Source: Brevundimonas denitrificans
GTDB taxonomy: Bacteria > Pseudomonadota > Alphaproteobacteria > Caulobacterales > Caulobacteraceae
Direction of reading: 5' to 3'
Assembly (NCBI RefSeq): GCF_030160755.1
Contig: NZ_BSOY01000025.1
Coordinates: 1-35,195 of the forward strand
DNA length: 35,195 bases
Shown in pieces: positions 15,750-23,629 of the stretch (the stretch's first letter is position 1; each line of letters begins with the position of its first letter). A program made the translations under genes and the position numbers. Below the pieces are notes generated by a model that worked only from the letters and a program-made list of their open reading frames with translations, had not been told where the DNA came from and did no database searches.

Positions 15750-15841
15750 TCGACCAGGGCGCAGCCCTTCCGACGAACCGGCCGCGTCGAGAGACAGGCC
15801 ATTGCGCGATGTAGCCCCCCATTAAGGTTTACGCGCCATCA

Positions 15842-15860
15842 TCTCCGGCGAACCCGGAGA
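15842..15860 (+). other. Leader hairpin before bolA
   Basis: TCTCCGG (15842-15848) pairs perfectly with CCGGAGA (15854-15860) around a 5-nt loop. The right arm contains the only GGAG near the bolA ATG (12 bp away), so folding would hide the ribosome site. Confidence 0.35.
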
Positions 15861-15871
15861 CCGCCTGTTCC

Positions 15872-16111
15872 ATGCCCATGCCCGTCGAAACGCTTCGCCG
15901 CCATCTGACCGAAGCCTTTCCCGACGCCGAGATCGTCATCGACGATCTGGCCGGCGACGGCGATCACTATCGCGCGCGCATCGTGGCCGCGGCCTTCGCG
16001 GGCCTGTCACGGGTGCGTCAGCACCAGCTCGTCTATGCCGCGCTGAAGGGCAAGATGGGCGGCGAACTGCATGCGCTGGCGCTGGAAACCTCAGCCCCGG
16101 CGGGAGAATAG
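15872..16111 (+). CDS. bolA: BolA/IbaG-family protein
   Basis: 79 residues, start ATG at 15872 (an in-frame ATG at 15878 is an alternative). BolA fold signatures: LRRHLTEAFPDAEIVIDDLAGDGDHYRARIVAAAF with the family H-Y, then LSRVRQHQLVYAALKGKMGGELHALALET, whose RxxxQHQxVYxxL and terminal HAL are diagnostic. BolA proteins bind [2Fe-2S] together with CGFS-type monothiol glutaredoxins, and such a glutaredoxin lies 1 kb downstream in the same direction. Chromosomal pairing with that gene supports an iron-sulfur or iron-sensing role. The tag of the stop overlaps the ribosome-binding region of the next gene. Confidence 0.9.
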   Translation: MPMPVETLRRHLTEAFPDAEIVIDDLAGDGDHYRARIVAAAFAGLSRVRQHQLVYAALKGKMGGELHALALETSAPAGE

Positions 16112-16115
16112 CCCG

Positions 16116-17036
16116 ATGCGCTACCGTCCCTTTGGCCTGACCGGACAGGCCGTCTCCTGCCTGACCCTCAGCCTCGGCGCCCGCGACATCGGCGGCGGCC
16201 CCGAGGCCGGTCGCGAACTGATCTATTCGGCGCTGGAAGCCGGCATCAACTCCTACCGGCTCGAGACCGCCGACCCCGTCCTGGCCGAGGTCCTGGGGCA
16301 GGCGCTGAAACATGTCGACCGCAAGCTGGTGCAGGTCTCCCTGACCCTCGGCGCCGGCGACGGCCGCCGCGGCTCGGACCGCGACTTCTCCGCCCAGGGC
16401 ATCACCTCGGCCATCGACAAGGCCCTGCACGCCTCCGGCCTGGGCTATTTCGACCTGGCCATCCTCGACGAGCCCGGCGATCACGAACTGCCGCAATCCA
16501 CGCTGAACGCCCTGAAGGCCCTGCGCGCCACCGAGCGGGTGCGGCTGCTGGGCATCTCGGGCGACGGCGACGTGATGGACACCTATGTCTCGACCGGCGC
16601 CTTCGACGTTCTGGCGACGCCATTCCACGTCAACGCCAGCTGGCAGGTCCGTTCGCGCCTGCGCGCCGCGCGCGACGGCGACATGGCCATCTTCGTCTAC
16701 GGCTATTTCCCCGACAGCCTGAACACGGCGAAAAAGGCCGCCACCGTGCATGTGCAGAAAAAGGGTCTGTTCGGCTTCGGCGGCGGCCCGAAGCCGAAAG
16801 ATGGGCCGCTGGTCCATGCCGGGACCTTCGCCTTCCTGCACCGCACCAACAACTGGACAGCCGAGGCCATCTGTCTGGCCTACGCCCTGACCGACCCGTC
16901 GGTGTCCAGCGTGATGATCGAGGCCAGCGACATCGAACGGCTCAACGCCCTGTCCCAGGTGCCGGACCGCGACATGCCCCCCGGCCTGGCCGCCCAGATC
17001 GAAATGGCCCGGGTCGCGGGCGCCAAGGCAGCCTGA
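16116..17036 (+). CDS. Aldo/keto reductase-fold protein, probably catalytically inactive
   Basis: 306 residues from the ATG at 16116 (GGGAG ten bases upstream, within the bolA end). The TIM-barrel outline of the aldo/keto reductases is visible: MRYRPFGLTGQAVSCLTL, EAGINSYRLETADPVLAEVLGQAL, LGYFDLAILDEPG, VRLLGISGDGD and the C-terminal LTDPSVSSVMIEAS. By eye, all four catalytic-tetrad positions are lost: the D of NFFDTA is R48, the Y falls in a gap, the K of ATKVG is T77 and the H of LYQIH is D118. A Gly-rich insert (GLFGFGGGPKPKDG) is also unusual. Between bolA and the CGFS glutaredoxin it may be a structural partner rather than an oxidoreductase. Confidence 0.8.
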   Translation: MRYRPFGLTGQAVSCLTLSLGARDIGGGPEAGRELIYSALEAGINSYRLETADPVLAEVLGQALKHVDRKLVQVSLTLGAGDGRRGSDRDFSAQGITSAIDKALHASGLGYFDLAILDEPGDHELPQSTLNALKALRATERVRLLGISGDGDVMDTYVSTGAFDVLATPFHVNASWQVRSRLRAARDGDMAIFVYGYFPDSLNTAKKAATVHVQKKGLFGFGGGPKPKDGPLVHAGTFAFLHRTNNWTAEAICLAYALTDPSVSSVMIEASDIERLNALSQVPDRDMPPGLAAQIEMARVAGAKAA

Positions 17037-17041
17037 CGCCC

Positions 17042-17069
17042 TTGACCGGCGCGCGCGCGGTCCATACCT
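17042..17069 (+). promoter_or_regulatory. Probable promoter of the glutaredoxin gene
   Basis: TTGACC (17042-17047), 16-bp spacer, ATACCT (17064-17069), 28 bp upstream of the GTG start. Confidence 0.4.
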
Positions 17070-17097
17070 GACGCCCTTCACTGAAAGGCCCGCGTCC

Positions 17098-17457
17098 GTG
17101 ACCGATCAAGCACAAGCCGACCCCATCCACGCCTTCATCGCCGACACGCTGAAGGATCATGCGGTGGTCCTGTTCATGAAGGGCTCCCCTGATGCGCCGC
17201 GCTGCGGTTTCTCTTCGCTGGCGGTGCAGATCCTCGACCATATCGGCGCGAATTTCGTCGGCGTGGACGTGCTGCAGGACGAGGCCCTGCGCGAGGGCGT
17301 CAAGACGTTCAGCGACTGGCCGACCATTCCCCAGCTGTATGTGAAGGGCGAATTCGTGGGCGGCTCCGACATCGTGCGCGAAATGTTCAACGCCGGCGAG
17401 CTTCAGGCCCTGATGGCCGAAAAGGGTGTGCCCCTGGGCGAGCAAGCCGAGGCCTGA
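17098..17457 (+). CDS. grxD: Monothiol glutaredoxin (Grx4/GrxD type)
   Basis: 119 residues from a GTG with GAAAGG upstream. The monothiol active site CGFS follows VVLFMKGSPDAPRCGFSS, and the glutathione-binding WPTIPQLYVKGEFVGGSDIV is complete. CGFS glutaredoxins carry [2Fe-2S] clusters bridged by two glutathiones and hand them to, or sense iron with, BolA proteins; bolA is encoded upstream. The next gene starts at the A of its TGA stop, so the thioesterase is in the same transcript. Confidence 0.95.
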   Translation: MTDQAQADPIHAFIADTLKDHAVVLFMKGSPDAPRCGFSSLAVQILDHIGANFVGVDVLQDEALREGVKTFSDWPTIPQLYVKGEFVGGSDIVREMFNAGELQALMAEKGVPLGEQAEA

Positions 17458-17882
17458 TGGCGCGCGCGGTCCTCGAGCCCCGGGCTGACCGCGAGATTTT
17501 CGTCGTCCCGCTCGAGGTCCGTCCCGAACACATCGACGATAACGGCCACGTCAACAATGTCGTCTATGTCGGCTGGCTGCAGGACGCCGGCACGGCGCAC
17601 TGGAACGCCCGGTTCGACGACGCGACCCGCGCCCGCTGGTCCTGGGTCGCGACCCGGCACGAGGTCGACTATTTCCGCCCCCTGCCCCCCGGGGCCCGGG
17701 GCGTCGCGGCCCGCACCTGGGTCGGCGACCCGCAGGGGCCGCGCTTCAACCGTTATGTCCGCATCGAGGACGGCGAAGGCCGCGTCTGCGCCCAGGGCGT
17801 CTCGGAATGGGTGCTGGTGGATTCGGCGACCATGCGGCCCCACCGCATCCCGGCGACTATGCTTGAGGCGTTCCGGCGATAG
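17457..17882 (+). CDS. Hotdog-fold acyl-CoA thioesterase
   Basis: 141 residues. The 4-hydroxybenzoyl-CoA thioesterase/YbgC-like signature reads VRPEHIDDNGHVNNVVYVGWLQDA, with D27/D28-N-G-H-V-N-N the catalytic and CoA-binding segment, followed by RHEVDYFRPLPPG. It hydrolyses acyl-CoA or acyl-ACP thioesters of unknown chain length. It starts one base inside the grxD stop. Its last 26 bp overlap a small convergent gene. Confidence 0.88.
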   Translation: MARAVLEPRADREIFVVPLEVRPEHIDDNGHVNNVVYVGWLQDAGTAHWNARFDDATRARWSWVATRHEVDYFRPLPPGARGVAARTWVGDPQGPRFNRYVRIEDGEGRVCAQGVSEWVLVDSATMRPHRIPATMLEAFRR

Positions 17883-18039
17883 CGGCGGTCCTCCGGTCCT
17901 GAATCCGGGCCCGGTCGGCCAGACGCCGCCACTGCAGCGCCATCGCGGCGTACTCGCCGCGGGCGTCCGCCGGATGCGGCTCCGCCGCCCGCTGTTCCAG
18001 CTCCACCGCCTTGGCCAGGCACTGCTCGACCGTGAACAT
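17857..18039 (-). CDS. Conserved-looking small cytosolic protein (60 aa)
   Basis: 60 residues, MFTVEQCLAKAVELEQRAAE then GEYAAMALQWRRLADRARI: a predicted helical hairpin rich in Ala, Arg and Glu, ending RTAAIAGTPQA. Proteins with this MFTVEQ...A..W..LA pattern recur in alphaproteobacteria as short hypotheticals; the function is unknown. Its 3' end overlaps the convergent thioesterase gene by 26 bp, which is the main reason for caution. Confidence 0.6.
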   Translation of the reverse strand: MFTVEQCLAKAVELEQRAAEPHPADARGEYAAMALQWRRLADRARIQDRRTAAIAGTPQA

Positions 18040-18253
18040 GGCTGCGCAACCGCGTTATCCGGGATTGGTTCCGGGGATCGTCCGCGGGTTGCAATACCTC
18101 GCGACTCGCCGATTCCGTGCTGTGTTCGCCCGGAATGATGCCTATAGTGGATCGAACGACTTCCCGTGGAAACGGGGGGCCGCTTTTCGCTGACAAAGTA
18201 GACGGGTATGGCTTTCGCCTTGGAAGCCTCCGGTAATTTCTGGAGGGCCGGTT

Positions 18254-19318
18254 TTGACCGCCCCCAAGTCGATGCAACCCGACGACTCTCTCACCCTGGC
18301 TCTGGCCGTGGTCGGCGCCTCGAGCGCGCCCCTGGTGCTGCTGGATGGCGACCTGACGGTCGTCGCCGCCAGCGCCTCCTTCTTCACCGCCTTTGACATC
18401 AACCCCGCCGGGGCCGTCGGCGAGCCCTTCCTCGGCCTCGGCGATGGCGAGTGGAACCTGCCGCGGCTGCGTTCCCTGCTGACCGCCACGCTGTCAGGCG
18501 CGGCCGCCGTCGAAGCCTATGAGATGGAGCTGGAAAGTCAGAATCTGGGGCGCCGCAACCTGCTGCTCAACGCACATCTGCTCGCCTATGGCGACGGCGC
18601 CGAGGTCCGCCTGCTGCTGGGGATTTCGGACGTCACCGAGGCCAGGGCCAGCGACAAGCTGAAGGACGACCTGCTGCGCGAAAAGGCCATCCTGCTGCAG
18701 GAGGTCCAGCACCGCGTCGCCAACAGCTTGCAGATCATCGCCAGCGTCATCCTGCAGAGCGCCCGCAAATCCCAGTCAGACGAGACCCGCAACTATCTGA
18801 CGGACGCCCACAGCCGGGTCATGTCGGTCGCCGCCCTGCAACAGCAGCTGGCCGTCTCGCGCCTCGGCGAAGTCGCCCTGAAGCCCTATTTCGACCAGCT
18901 GTGCGTCAGCGTCGGCGCCTCGATGATCCGCGACCACGATCAGCTGTCGCTGCACGTCGACTGCGACGACAGCACGGTCCCGGCCGACATCTCGGTCAGC
19001 CTCGGCCTGATCGTCACTGAACTGGTGATCAATTCCCTGAAGCACGCCTTCCCCGGCGGGCGACACGGCCGGATCACTGTCAGCTACCACGCTCACGGCC
19101 CCAACTGGACCCTGGCGGTCGCCGACAACGGCGTCGGCATGCCGACGGACTCCGAGAGCGCCACGCCCGGCCTCGGCACCAGTATCGTCGAGGCGCTCGC
19201 CAACCAGCTGAACGCCCGCGTCCAGGTCGCCGGCGGCCATCCCGGCACGACGGTGTCCGTAATCCACACGCAGATCAGCGCCGTCGAGGCCGACGCCAAG
19301 TCCGGCCGGGCCGTCTGA
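18254..19318 (+). CDS. PAS-domain sensor histidine kinase, HWE/HisKA_2 type
   Basis: 354 residues from a TTG at 18254, chosen because GGAGG lies seven bases upstream; an ATG at 18272 is the alternative. A PAS-like sensor domain (about 20-128) ends in GISDVTEARASDKLKDDLL. The dimerisation helix LLQEVQHRVANSLQIIASVI holds the phospho-acceptor H153 in the HisKA_2/HWE arrangement (HR-x-x-N-S-L-Q). The ATPase domain has an N box (ELVINSLKHAF), G1 box (DNGVGMP) and G2 box (GLGTSIVEALANQL). No membrane segment: a soluble kinase. No response regulator is adjacent, so it is an orphan; such kinases often feed PhyR-type general stress signalling, which is an inference here. Possible TATAGT -10 at 18143-18148. 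Confidence 0.92.
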   Translation: MTAPKSMQPDDSLTLALAVVGASSAPLVLLDGDLTVVAASASFFTAFDINPAGAVGEPFLGLGDGEWNLPRLRSLLTATLSGAAAVEAYEMELESQNLGRRNLLLNAHLLAYGDGAEVRLLLGISDVTEARASDKLKDDLLREKAILLQEVQHRVANSLQIIASVILQSARKSQSDETRNYLTDAHSRVMSVAALQQQLAVSRLGEVALKPYFDQLCVSVGASMIRDHDQLSLHVDCDDSTVPADISVSLGLIVTELVINSLKHAFPGGRHGRITVSYHAHGPNWTLAVADNGVGMPTDSESATPGLGTSIVEALANQLNARVQVAGGHPGTTVSVIHTQISAVEADAKSGRAV

Positions 19319-19320
19319 TC

Positions 19321-19707
19321 TCAGGCCGGCGGCAGCTGGTACGGATTTTCGACCGACAGGCGCGATCCGGGGGCCAGCCCCAGTTCCTCGAACGACCAGC
19401 GCACTTCGGTCCCCTCGGGCAGGGTCTCGCGGCAGCGGTCTTCCTTGATCCGGCGCAGGGTGATGATCGGCCCGTCGCTTGAGGCGCGGACGATCGGCCT
19501 GATGTCTTCCTTGGCCGTGCAGCCGTTCGAGGTGACCCAGAACACCGCCTCGTCGCGCGCGATGGCCGCCGCGTGGACGGGCTCGACCTGGCCGGGCAGC
19601 GCTTCACCCGACGCCTGCGATCGGCCGGCCAGCTGCTGCACGGCGCTGCAACCCGCAAGGGACGCGGTCAGGGCCGCGGCGGCGGCGAGCGTGGCGATCC
19701 GTTTCAT
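19321..19707 (-). CDS. Small lipoprotein of unknown function
   Basis: 128 residues. Lipobox: MKRIATLAAAAALTASLAGC with the lipidated Cys at 20, then a flexible Ser/Gln/Gly stretch. Mature part contains C63 and C92, possibly one disulfide (SNGCTAKED and EDRCRETLP). The family is not recognised. Ser at +2 (CSAV) predicts outer-membrane sorting. It ends two bases from the stop of the convergent histidine kinase gene. Confidence 0.8.
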   Translation of the reverse strand: MKRIATLAAAAALTASLAGCSAVQQLAGRSQASGEALPGQVEPVHAAAIARDEAVFWVTSNGCTAKEDIRPIVRASSDGPIITLRRIKEDRCRETLPEGTEVRWSFEELGLAPGSRLSVENPYQLPPA

Positions 19708-19822
19708 CCCTCAGCCTCCCGCTGAACCCTGACGTCCTGAAAATGCGCCTGTTCGTTCCCCAAGGGAAGGCCAGGTCCGTCGAAGTTCGCCCGTCCTGTC
19801 GACGTCTTTCGGGCCGAACAGC

Positions 19823-19851
19823 AAAAAGGCCCCGGATTTCTCCGGGGCCTT
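19823..19851 (-). terminator. Rho-independent terminator of rpsD
   Basis: 11-bp stem AAGGCCCCGGA/TCCGGGGCCTT (19826-19836 with 19841-19851), tetraloop TTTC, followed on the minus strand by TTTTT. It lies 26 bp past the rpsD stop. Confidence 0.85.
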
Positions 19852-19876
19852 CTGAAGTTCGTGGCTCGAACCGTTC

Positions 19877-20494
19877 TCAGGACGAGTAGTATTCGACCAC
19901 CAGGTTCGGCTCCATCTTCACCGGGAACGGCACGTCGGCCAGTTCCGGCACGCGGACGAAGCGGACCGAGAAGCCGCGGTCGCCGATCTCGATGTAGTCG
20001 GGGATGTCGCGTTCCGACGACTGCTGGGCTTCGAGCACCAGCGCCATGTTGCGGGACTTTTCCTTGACCTCGACGACGTCGCCGACCTTCAGACGGTACG
20101 ACGCGATGTCGACCTTCTTGCCGTTCACGGTCACGTGGCCGTGGCTGACGAACTGACGGGCGGACCAGACGGTCGGGGTGAATTTGGCGCGATAGACCAG
20201 GGCGTCGAGGCGCGACTCCAGCAGGCCGATCAGGTTCTCCGAGCTGTTGCCCTTGCGACGCGAGGCTTCCTCGTAGGTCGCGGCGAACTGCTTCTCGGTG
20301 ATGTTGCCGTAGTAGCCCTTCAGCTTCTGCTTGGCCTTCAGCTGCAGGCCGAAGTCAGAGACCTTCTGCTTGCGGCGCTGGCCGTGCTGGCCGGGGCCGT
20401 ACGAGCGTTTGTTGACGGGGGACTTGGCGCGACCCCACAGGTTTTCACCCATGACCCGGTCGAGTTTGTACTTGGCGCTATGGCGCTTGGACAT
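19877..20494 (-). CDS. rpsD: 30S ribosomal protein S4
   Basis: 205 residues, full length. [20 protein letters not shown] opens as in alphaproteobacterial S4; [17 protein letters not shown] and the S4 RNA-binding domain (about 94-155: [31 protein letters not shown]) follow. The N-terminal zinc-binding cysteines of some S4 proteins are absent, as in the zinc-free form. It nucleates 16S rRNA assembly. Here it stands alone, with its own terminator, rather than in the alpha operon with rpsM-rpsK-rpoA. Confidence 0.98.
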   Translation of the reverse strand: MSKRHSAKYKLDRVMGENLWGRAKSPVNKRSYGPGQHGQRRKQKVSDFGLQLKAKQKLKGYYGNITEKQFAATYEEASRRKGNSSENLIGLLESRLDALVYRAKFTPTVWSARQFVSHGHVTVNGKKVDIASYRLKVGDVVEVKEKSRNMALVLEAQQSSERDIPDYIEIGDRGFSVRFVRVPELADVPFPVKMEPNLVVEYYSS

Positions 20495-20642
20495 ATGTCA
20501 CTCTTCTCATGATGCGGCCCGGTCCCTCCCCAACTGGAGAGACGATCTCAACGGCGGTCCACGCATCGTCCGTAGTGGTTCGCGCAAGCGGGCGGGCCCG
20601 ACGGCGTGAAGGGCGCGCTTATGACGGGGTCGGGCTCATCCG

Positions 20643-21584
20643 TCAAGGCTGGGCGGCGGTTTCCGGAACCCAGACGAACCCGTCGTCCCGCCGCTGGAAC
20701 CGGCCGAGGCCCGGGAAGGGGAAGTGCGGGGCGTAGATCCGCAACGACTGTGAGGCGCCGCGCTCCAGCATTCCTTGCCGGGTGGCTATGCCGGCGGCGC
20801 TGTCGGTGTCCCAGCCATTGACCCATTCAGGCCGCTGCACGGAGATCACCGAGCTGTGCATGGCGTCGCCGATATAGAGCAAGCGATCCGTTCCCGAGAC
20901 GACCTCATAGCCGGTATGTCCGGGCGTATGGCCGTCCAGCGCCACGGACTTGATCGAGGGCGTGACCTGGGCGCCGGCCGCGAAGGGCCGGACCCTCGGG
21001 GTGACGGCGGCCAGCAGGGCCGCCTCTCCGGCCTGGGCGGCGCCGGCCTTCATATAGTCCCACTCGGGCGCGCTGATGTGGACCACCGCCCCGGGGAAGG
21101 TCAGCGAGCCATCCGCCCCGACCAGTCCGCCGACATGGTCGCCATGGGCATGCGAGATCAGAACGTCGGTCACCCGGGTCGGGTCGGCGCCGGCCGCCCG
21201 CAGGGACGTCACCAGTTGGTTCTGCGTCCCCATTCGCCCGCCCGCGCCGGTATCGATCAGCACCAGCCGGTCGCCGTCACGCACCAGAAGCGGTTGGACC
21301 GACAGGCTTATGACATCGCCCGGCAGTCCCGAGGCGGTCAGCAAGGTCGTCGCCGCCGCCGTATCGGACCACGGACTGTCGGCCTCGGTGTTCGGCAAGG
21401 AGATCACGCCGTCCCGCAGGGCGACCGCTTCCAGTGCGCCGATGCGGAAGGCGTGAACGTCGCGGCTGGCGGCGAGAGCCGACGCCGAGGCCGGCTCCGC
21501 CGCCTTGTCCGCCCCGGGCGAACAGGCCGCGCCGAACAGGGTCAGGACCAGGCTGGCGGCGGCGAGGCGGGCTTGGGCGTTCAT
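20643..21584 (-). CDS. MBL-fold metallo-hydrolase, predicted lipoprotein
   Basis: 313 residues from the ATG at 21584 (GGAG upstream); a longer frame to 21659 lacks signal features. Lipobox VLTLFGAAC with Cys21. The metallo-beta-lactamase core shows VLIDTGAGG, SHAHGDHVGG (H145, H147, D149, H150), GHTPGHTGYEV and YIGDAMH, giving a complete dinuclear zinc site. The layout resembles lactonase-like members, so an acyl-homoserine-lactone or other lactone substrate is possible, but not shown. Envelope-located. Upstream neighbour is the superoxide dismutase gene, same direction, 80 bp apart. Confidence 0.9.
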   Translation of the reverse strand: MNAQARLAAASLVLTLFGAACSPGADKAAEPASASALAASRDVHAFRIGALEAVALRDGVISLPNTEADSPWSDTAAATTLLTASGLPGDVISLSVQPLLVRDGDRLVLIDTGAGGRMGTQNQLVTSLRAAGADPTRVTDVLISHAHGDHVGGLVGADGSLTFPGAVVHISAPEWDYMKAGAAQAGEAALLAAVTPRVRPFAAGAQVTPSIKSVALDGHTPGHTGYEVVSGTDRLLYIGDAMHSSVISVQRPEWVNGWDTDSAAGIATRQGMLERGASQSLRIYAPHFPFPGLGRFQRRDDGFVWVPETAAQP

Positions 21585-21663
21585 CAGGCGGCTCTCCGGA
21601 AGTCGGGCCGGGGCCCGAACGGTCACGCTGCATTTGGGGGCCCGCGTCGCCCGCGCCAAGCCC

Positions 21664-22278
21664 TCAGGCCGTGGCGGCGGCGAACAGCTCGTTGGCCTTG
21701 TTCCAGTTCACCACCGACCAGAAGGCCTTGAGGTAGTCGGCCCGGCGGTTCTGGTATTTCAGATAATAGGCGTGCTCCCAGACGTCGGCTGTCAGCACCA
21801 CCGCGCCCTTGTCCTCGGCCACGTCCATCAGCGGATTGTCCTGGTTCGGCGTCGAGGTCACCTTGAGCACGCCCTCCTGCACGATCAGCCACGCCCAGCC
21901 CGAACCGAACTGTCCCGCTCCGGCGGCGTTGAAGGCCGCCTTGAACGCATCCATCCCGCCCAGATCGCGGTCGATGGCGGCGGCCAGTTCGGGCGAAGGC
22001 CGGCCGGTCTTGCCCGACGGCGCCATCAGCTTCCAGAACAGGCTGTGGTTCCAGTGCCCGCCCGCATTGTTGCGTATGGCCCTGGGCAGGGTCGAGATCA
22101 TTGCGAACATCTCTTCCATCGACTTGCCGCGGAGGGCCGGATCGGCGTCGACCGCCTTGTTGAGATTGTCGACATAGGCCTGATGGTGCTTGCCGTGGTG
22201 GACCTTCATGGTCTCCCGGTCGATCGCGGGCTCCAGCGCGTCGTGACCATAGGGCAGAGGCGGAAGCGTAAAGGCCAT
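21664..22278 (-). CDS. Superoxide dismutase, Fe/Mn family
   Basis: 204 residues, complete. Metal ligands: H27, H78, D165 and H169 (MKVHHGK, NHSLFW, DVWEHAYYLKYQN). The residues that usually separate the two metal types look Mn-like: GGH at 73-75 where iron enzymes carry a Gln, and NQDNP with Q146; yet GQFGSGWAWL is shared with iron enzymes. It may be manganese-dependent or cambialistic, so neither sodA nor sodB is assigned. It detoxifies superoxide in the cytoplasm; no signal peptide. Confidence 0.95.
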   Translation of the reverse strand: MAFTLPPLPYGHDALEPAIDRETMKVHHGKHHQAYVDNLNKAVDADPALRGKSMEEMFAMISTLPRAIRNNAGGHWNHSLFWKLMAPSGKTGRPSPELAAAIDRDLGGMDAFKAAFNAAGAGQFGSGWAWLIVQEGVLKVTSTPNQDNPLMDVAEDKGAVVLTADVWEHAYYLKYQNRRADYLKAFWSVVNWNKANELFAAATA

Positions 22279-22367
22279 GGGGCGGCTCCTTCGATCAATT
22301 CGGTCCGCCCTTATCTAGGCGCCCGTTCACCCAACCCAAGCGAGGCCGGATAATTTCGTTCCTGCGG

Positions 22368-22622
22368 CTAACCGCCCTCCCCCTGCGGGTGAGGCGCGGG
22401 AAGATTGGCCTTCAAACAGTCGCGGACCGCCCGCCGCAGATCGCCCGTGGCCGAAGCGAAATCCACGCCCTCGGCGTCGAACACCGCCCGGACCGCCGCG
22501 TCCAGACCGTTCGGCAGCGCCTCCAGCACCCGCTTCTCGCCCTTGGGATGGAGGCAGAAGCCGACCTCCTTGCACAGGGCGGCGAACATGTCGGCGTGGG
22601 CGGCGTCTGAAGTCTGGGTCAT
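22368..22622 (-). CDS. Small conserved-looking protein (84 aa)
   Basis: 84 residues from an ATG with GGAGCGG upstream. Helical and ordered: MFAALCKEVGFCLHPKGEKRVLEALPNG then VFDAEGVDFASATGDLRRAVRDCLKANLP. Three Cys (17, 23, 69) and a single domain without signal peptide. Family not recognised. It lies between the superoxide dismutase gene and a secreted-protein gene in the same direction. A good ribosome site and ordered composition favour a real gene. Confidence 0.65.
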   Translation of the reverse strand: MTQTSDAAHADMFAALCKEVGFCLHPKGEKRVLEALPNGLDAAVRAVFDAEGVDFASATGDLRRAVRDCLKANLPAPHPQGEGG

Positions 22623-22642
22623 GTCCCGCTCCTAGCACGGAC

Positions 22643-23587
22643 TCAGGGCAGCAGGCCGCTCAGCCAGTGCATTATGTTCAGCCCGAACTGCGCATTGCCC
22701 GGCGCCGTATTCATGCCGAACCGGACGTCGGGCCGCCCGTCGTCGAAGCGGACCAGTTGGGCCGACAGCATCCCCGCCTCGCCCAGCACCACCACCCGGC
22801 CCCGGCCGTGGGTGAAGGCCAGCCCCTGGGCCCGTCCGGCCGCCGAATGAACCGCCGGATTGTCCGAGGCGCCCGCGCGCATGGCCTCGACCGCGGCCGG
22901 CGCATCCTGGGGCGTCGCCGCCTCCCAGGCCTGGGGCCCCAGTTGCATCAGAACCGTCGCCCCTTCGGGTGCGATCAGCGACTGGCCGGTGAAGGCGGTG
23001 ACCGCGACGACCGCCTCATCCGCGTTCCGGCCCCGGGTGATGGCGTGGTCGCCCAGCCGCCCGTTCTCGCGCGTATAGACCAGCTGGCTGGTCAGTCCGT
23101 TGGCGTTGTCTGCGGGCTCGAACGTCCAGCCCTTGCCCATGCCGACGCCGAACTGCGCCGCCAGATCGGCCGCCGCGACCCCGAAGGGGGCATGGTCGGC
23201 GATCAGCAGCAGTCGTCCGCCGCTTCGCACCCAGGCGTCGAGCGCCCCGATCTCGCGCGCGCTGAAAGGCGAACCGCCCTCCGACGGCGCGGCGTTGGCG
23301 ATGACCAGCACATCGACCCCGACCAGCCCGTTGACGTCGAACGTGGAGGTTCCGCCCCGCACCCGATAGCCGTCGGCCCGCAACAGGGCCGCAAACGGCG
23401 CATAGCGGCCGTCGACGGTGTGGAAATTGTCGTGGGAGCCGTCGATGGCCACGTTCGGCCCGTCGGCCGCATAGGCCGGGCGGGCGACGGTCGGAACGAA
23501 GTCGGGATCGGTCATCTGCTGCTGGGCCATCGCCGGCGCGGCGACGGCCAGGGCGATCAGGCCGATGGCAAGGGCGGTCAGTCGCAT
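22643..23587 (-). CDS. Secreted GATase1-like (DUF4350-type) protein
   Basis: 314 residues with a Sec signal peptide (1-21, APAMA-Q). The mature part begins VAIDGSHDNFHTVDGRYAPFAALLRADGYRV and has alternating strands and helices: VDVLVIANAAP, then SAREIGALDAWVRSGGRLLLIADHAPFG, the type of fold seen in class I glutamine-amidotransferase-like and DUF4350 proteins. No catalytic Cys triad is evident, so it may bind rather than cleave. The C-terminal part GRVVVLGEAGMLSAQL, then FGLNIMHWLSGLL, is characteristic of this type. Substrate unknown. The next gene downstream is 20 bp away (84-residue protein). Confidence 0.8.
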   Translation of the reverse strand: MRLTALAIGLIALAVAAPAMAQQQMTDPDFVPTVARPAYAADGPNVAIDGSHDNFHTVDGRYAPFAALLRADGYRVRGGTSTFDVNGLVGVDVLVIANAAPSEGGSPFSAREIGALDAWVRSGGRLLLIADHAPFGVAAADLAAQFGVGMGKGWTFEPADNANGLTSQLVYTRENGRLGDHAITRGRNADEAVVAVTAFTGQSLIAPEGATVLMQLGPQAWEAATPQDAPAAVEAMRAGASDNPAVHSAAGRAQGLAFTHGRGRVVVLGEAGMLSAQLVRFDDGRPDVRFGMNTAPGNAQFGLNIMHWLSGLLP

Positions 23588-23629
23588 CAGAACCCCTTCG
23601 GTTGGAGCGCCGACGCTAGCACAACATCC

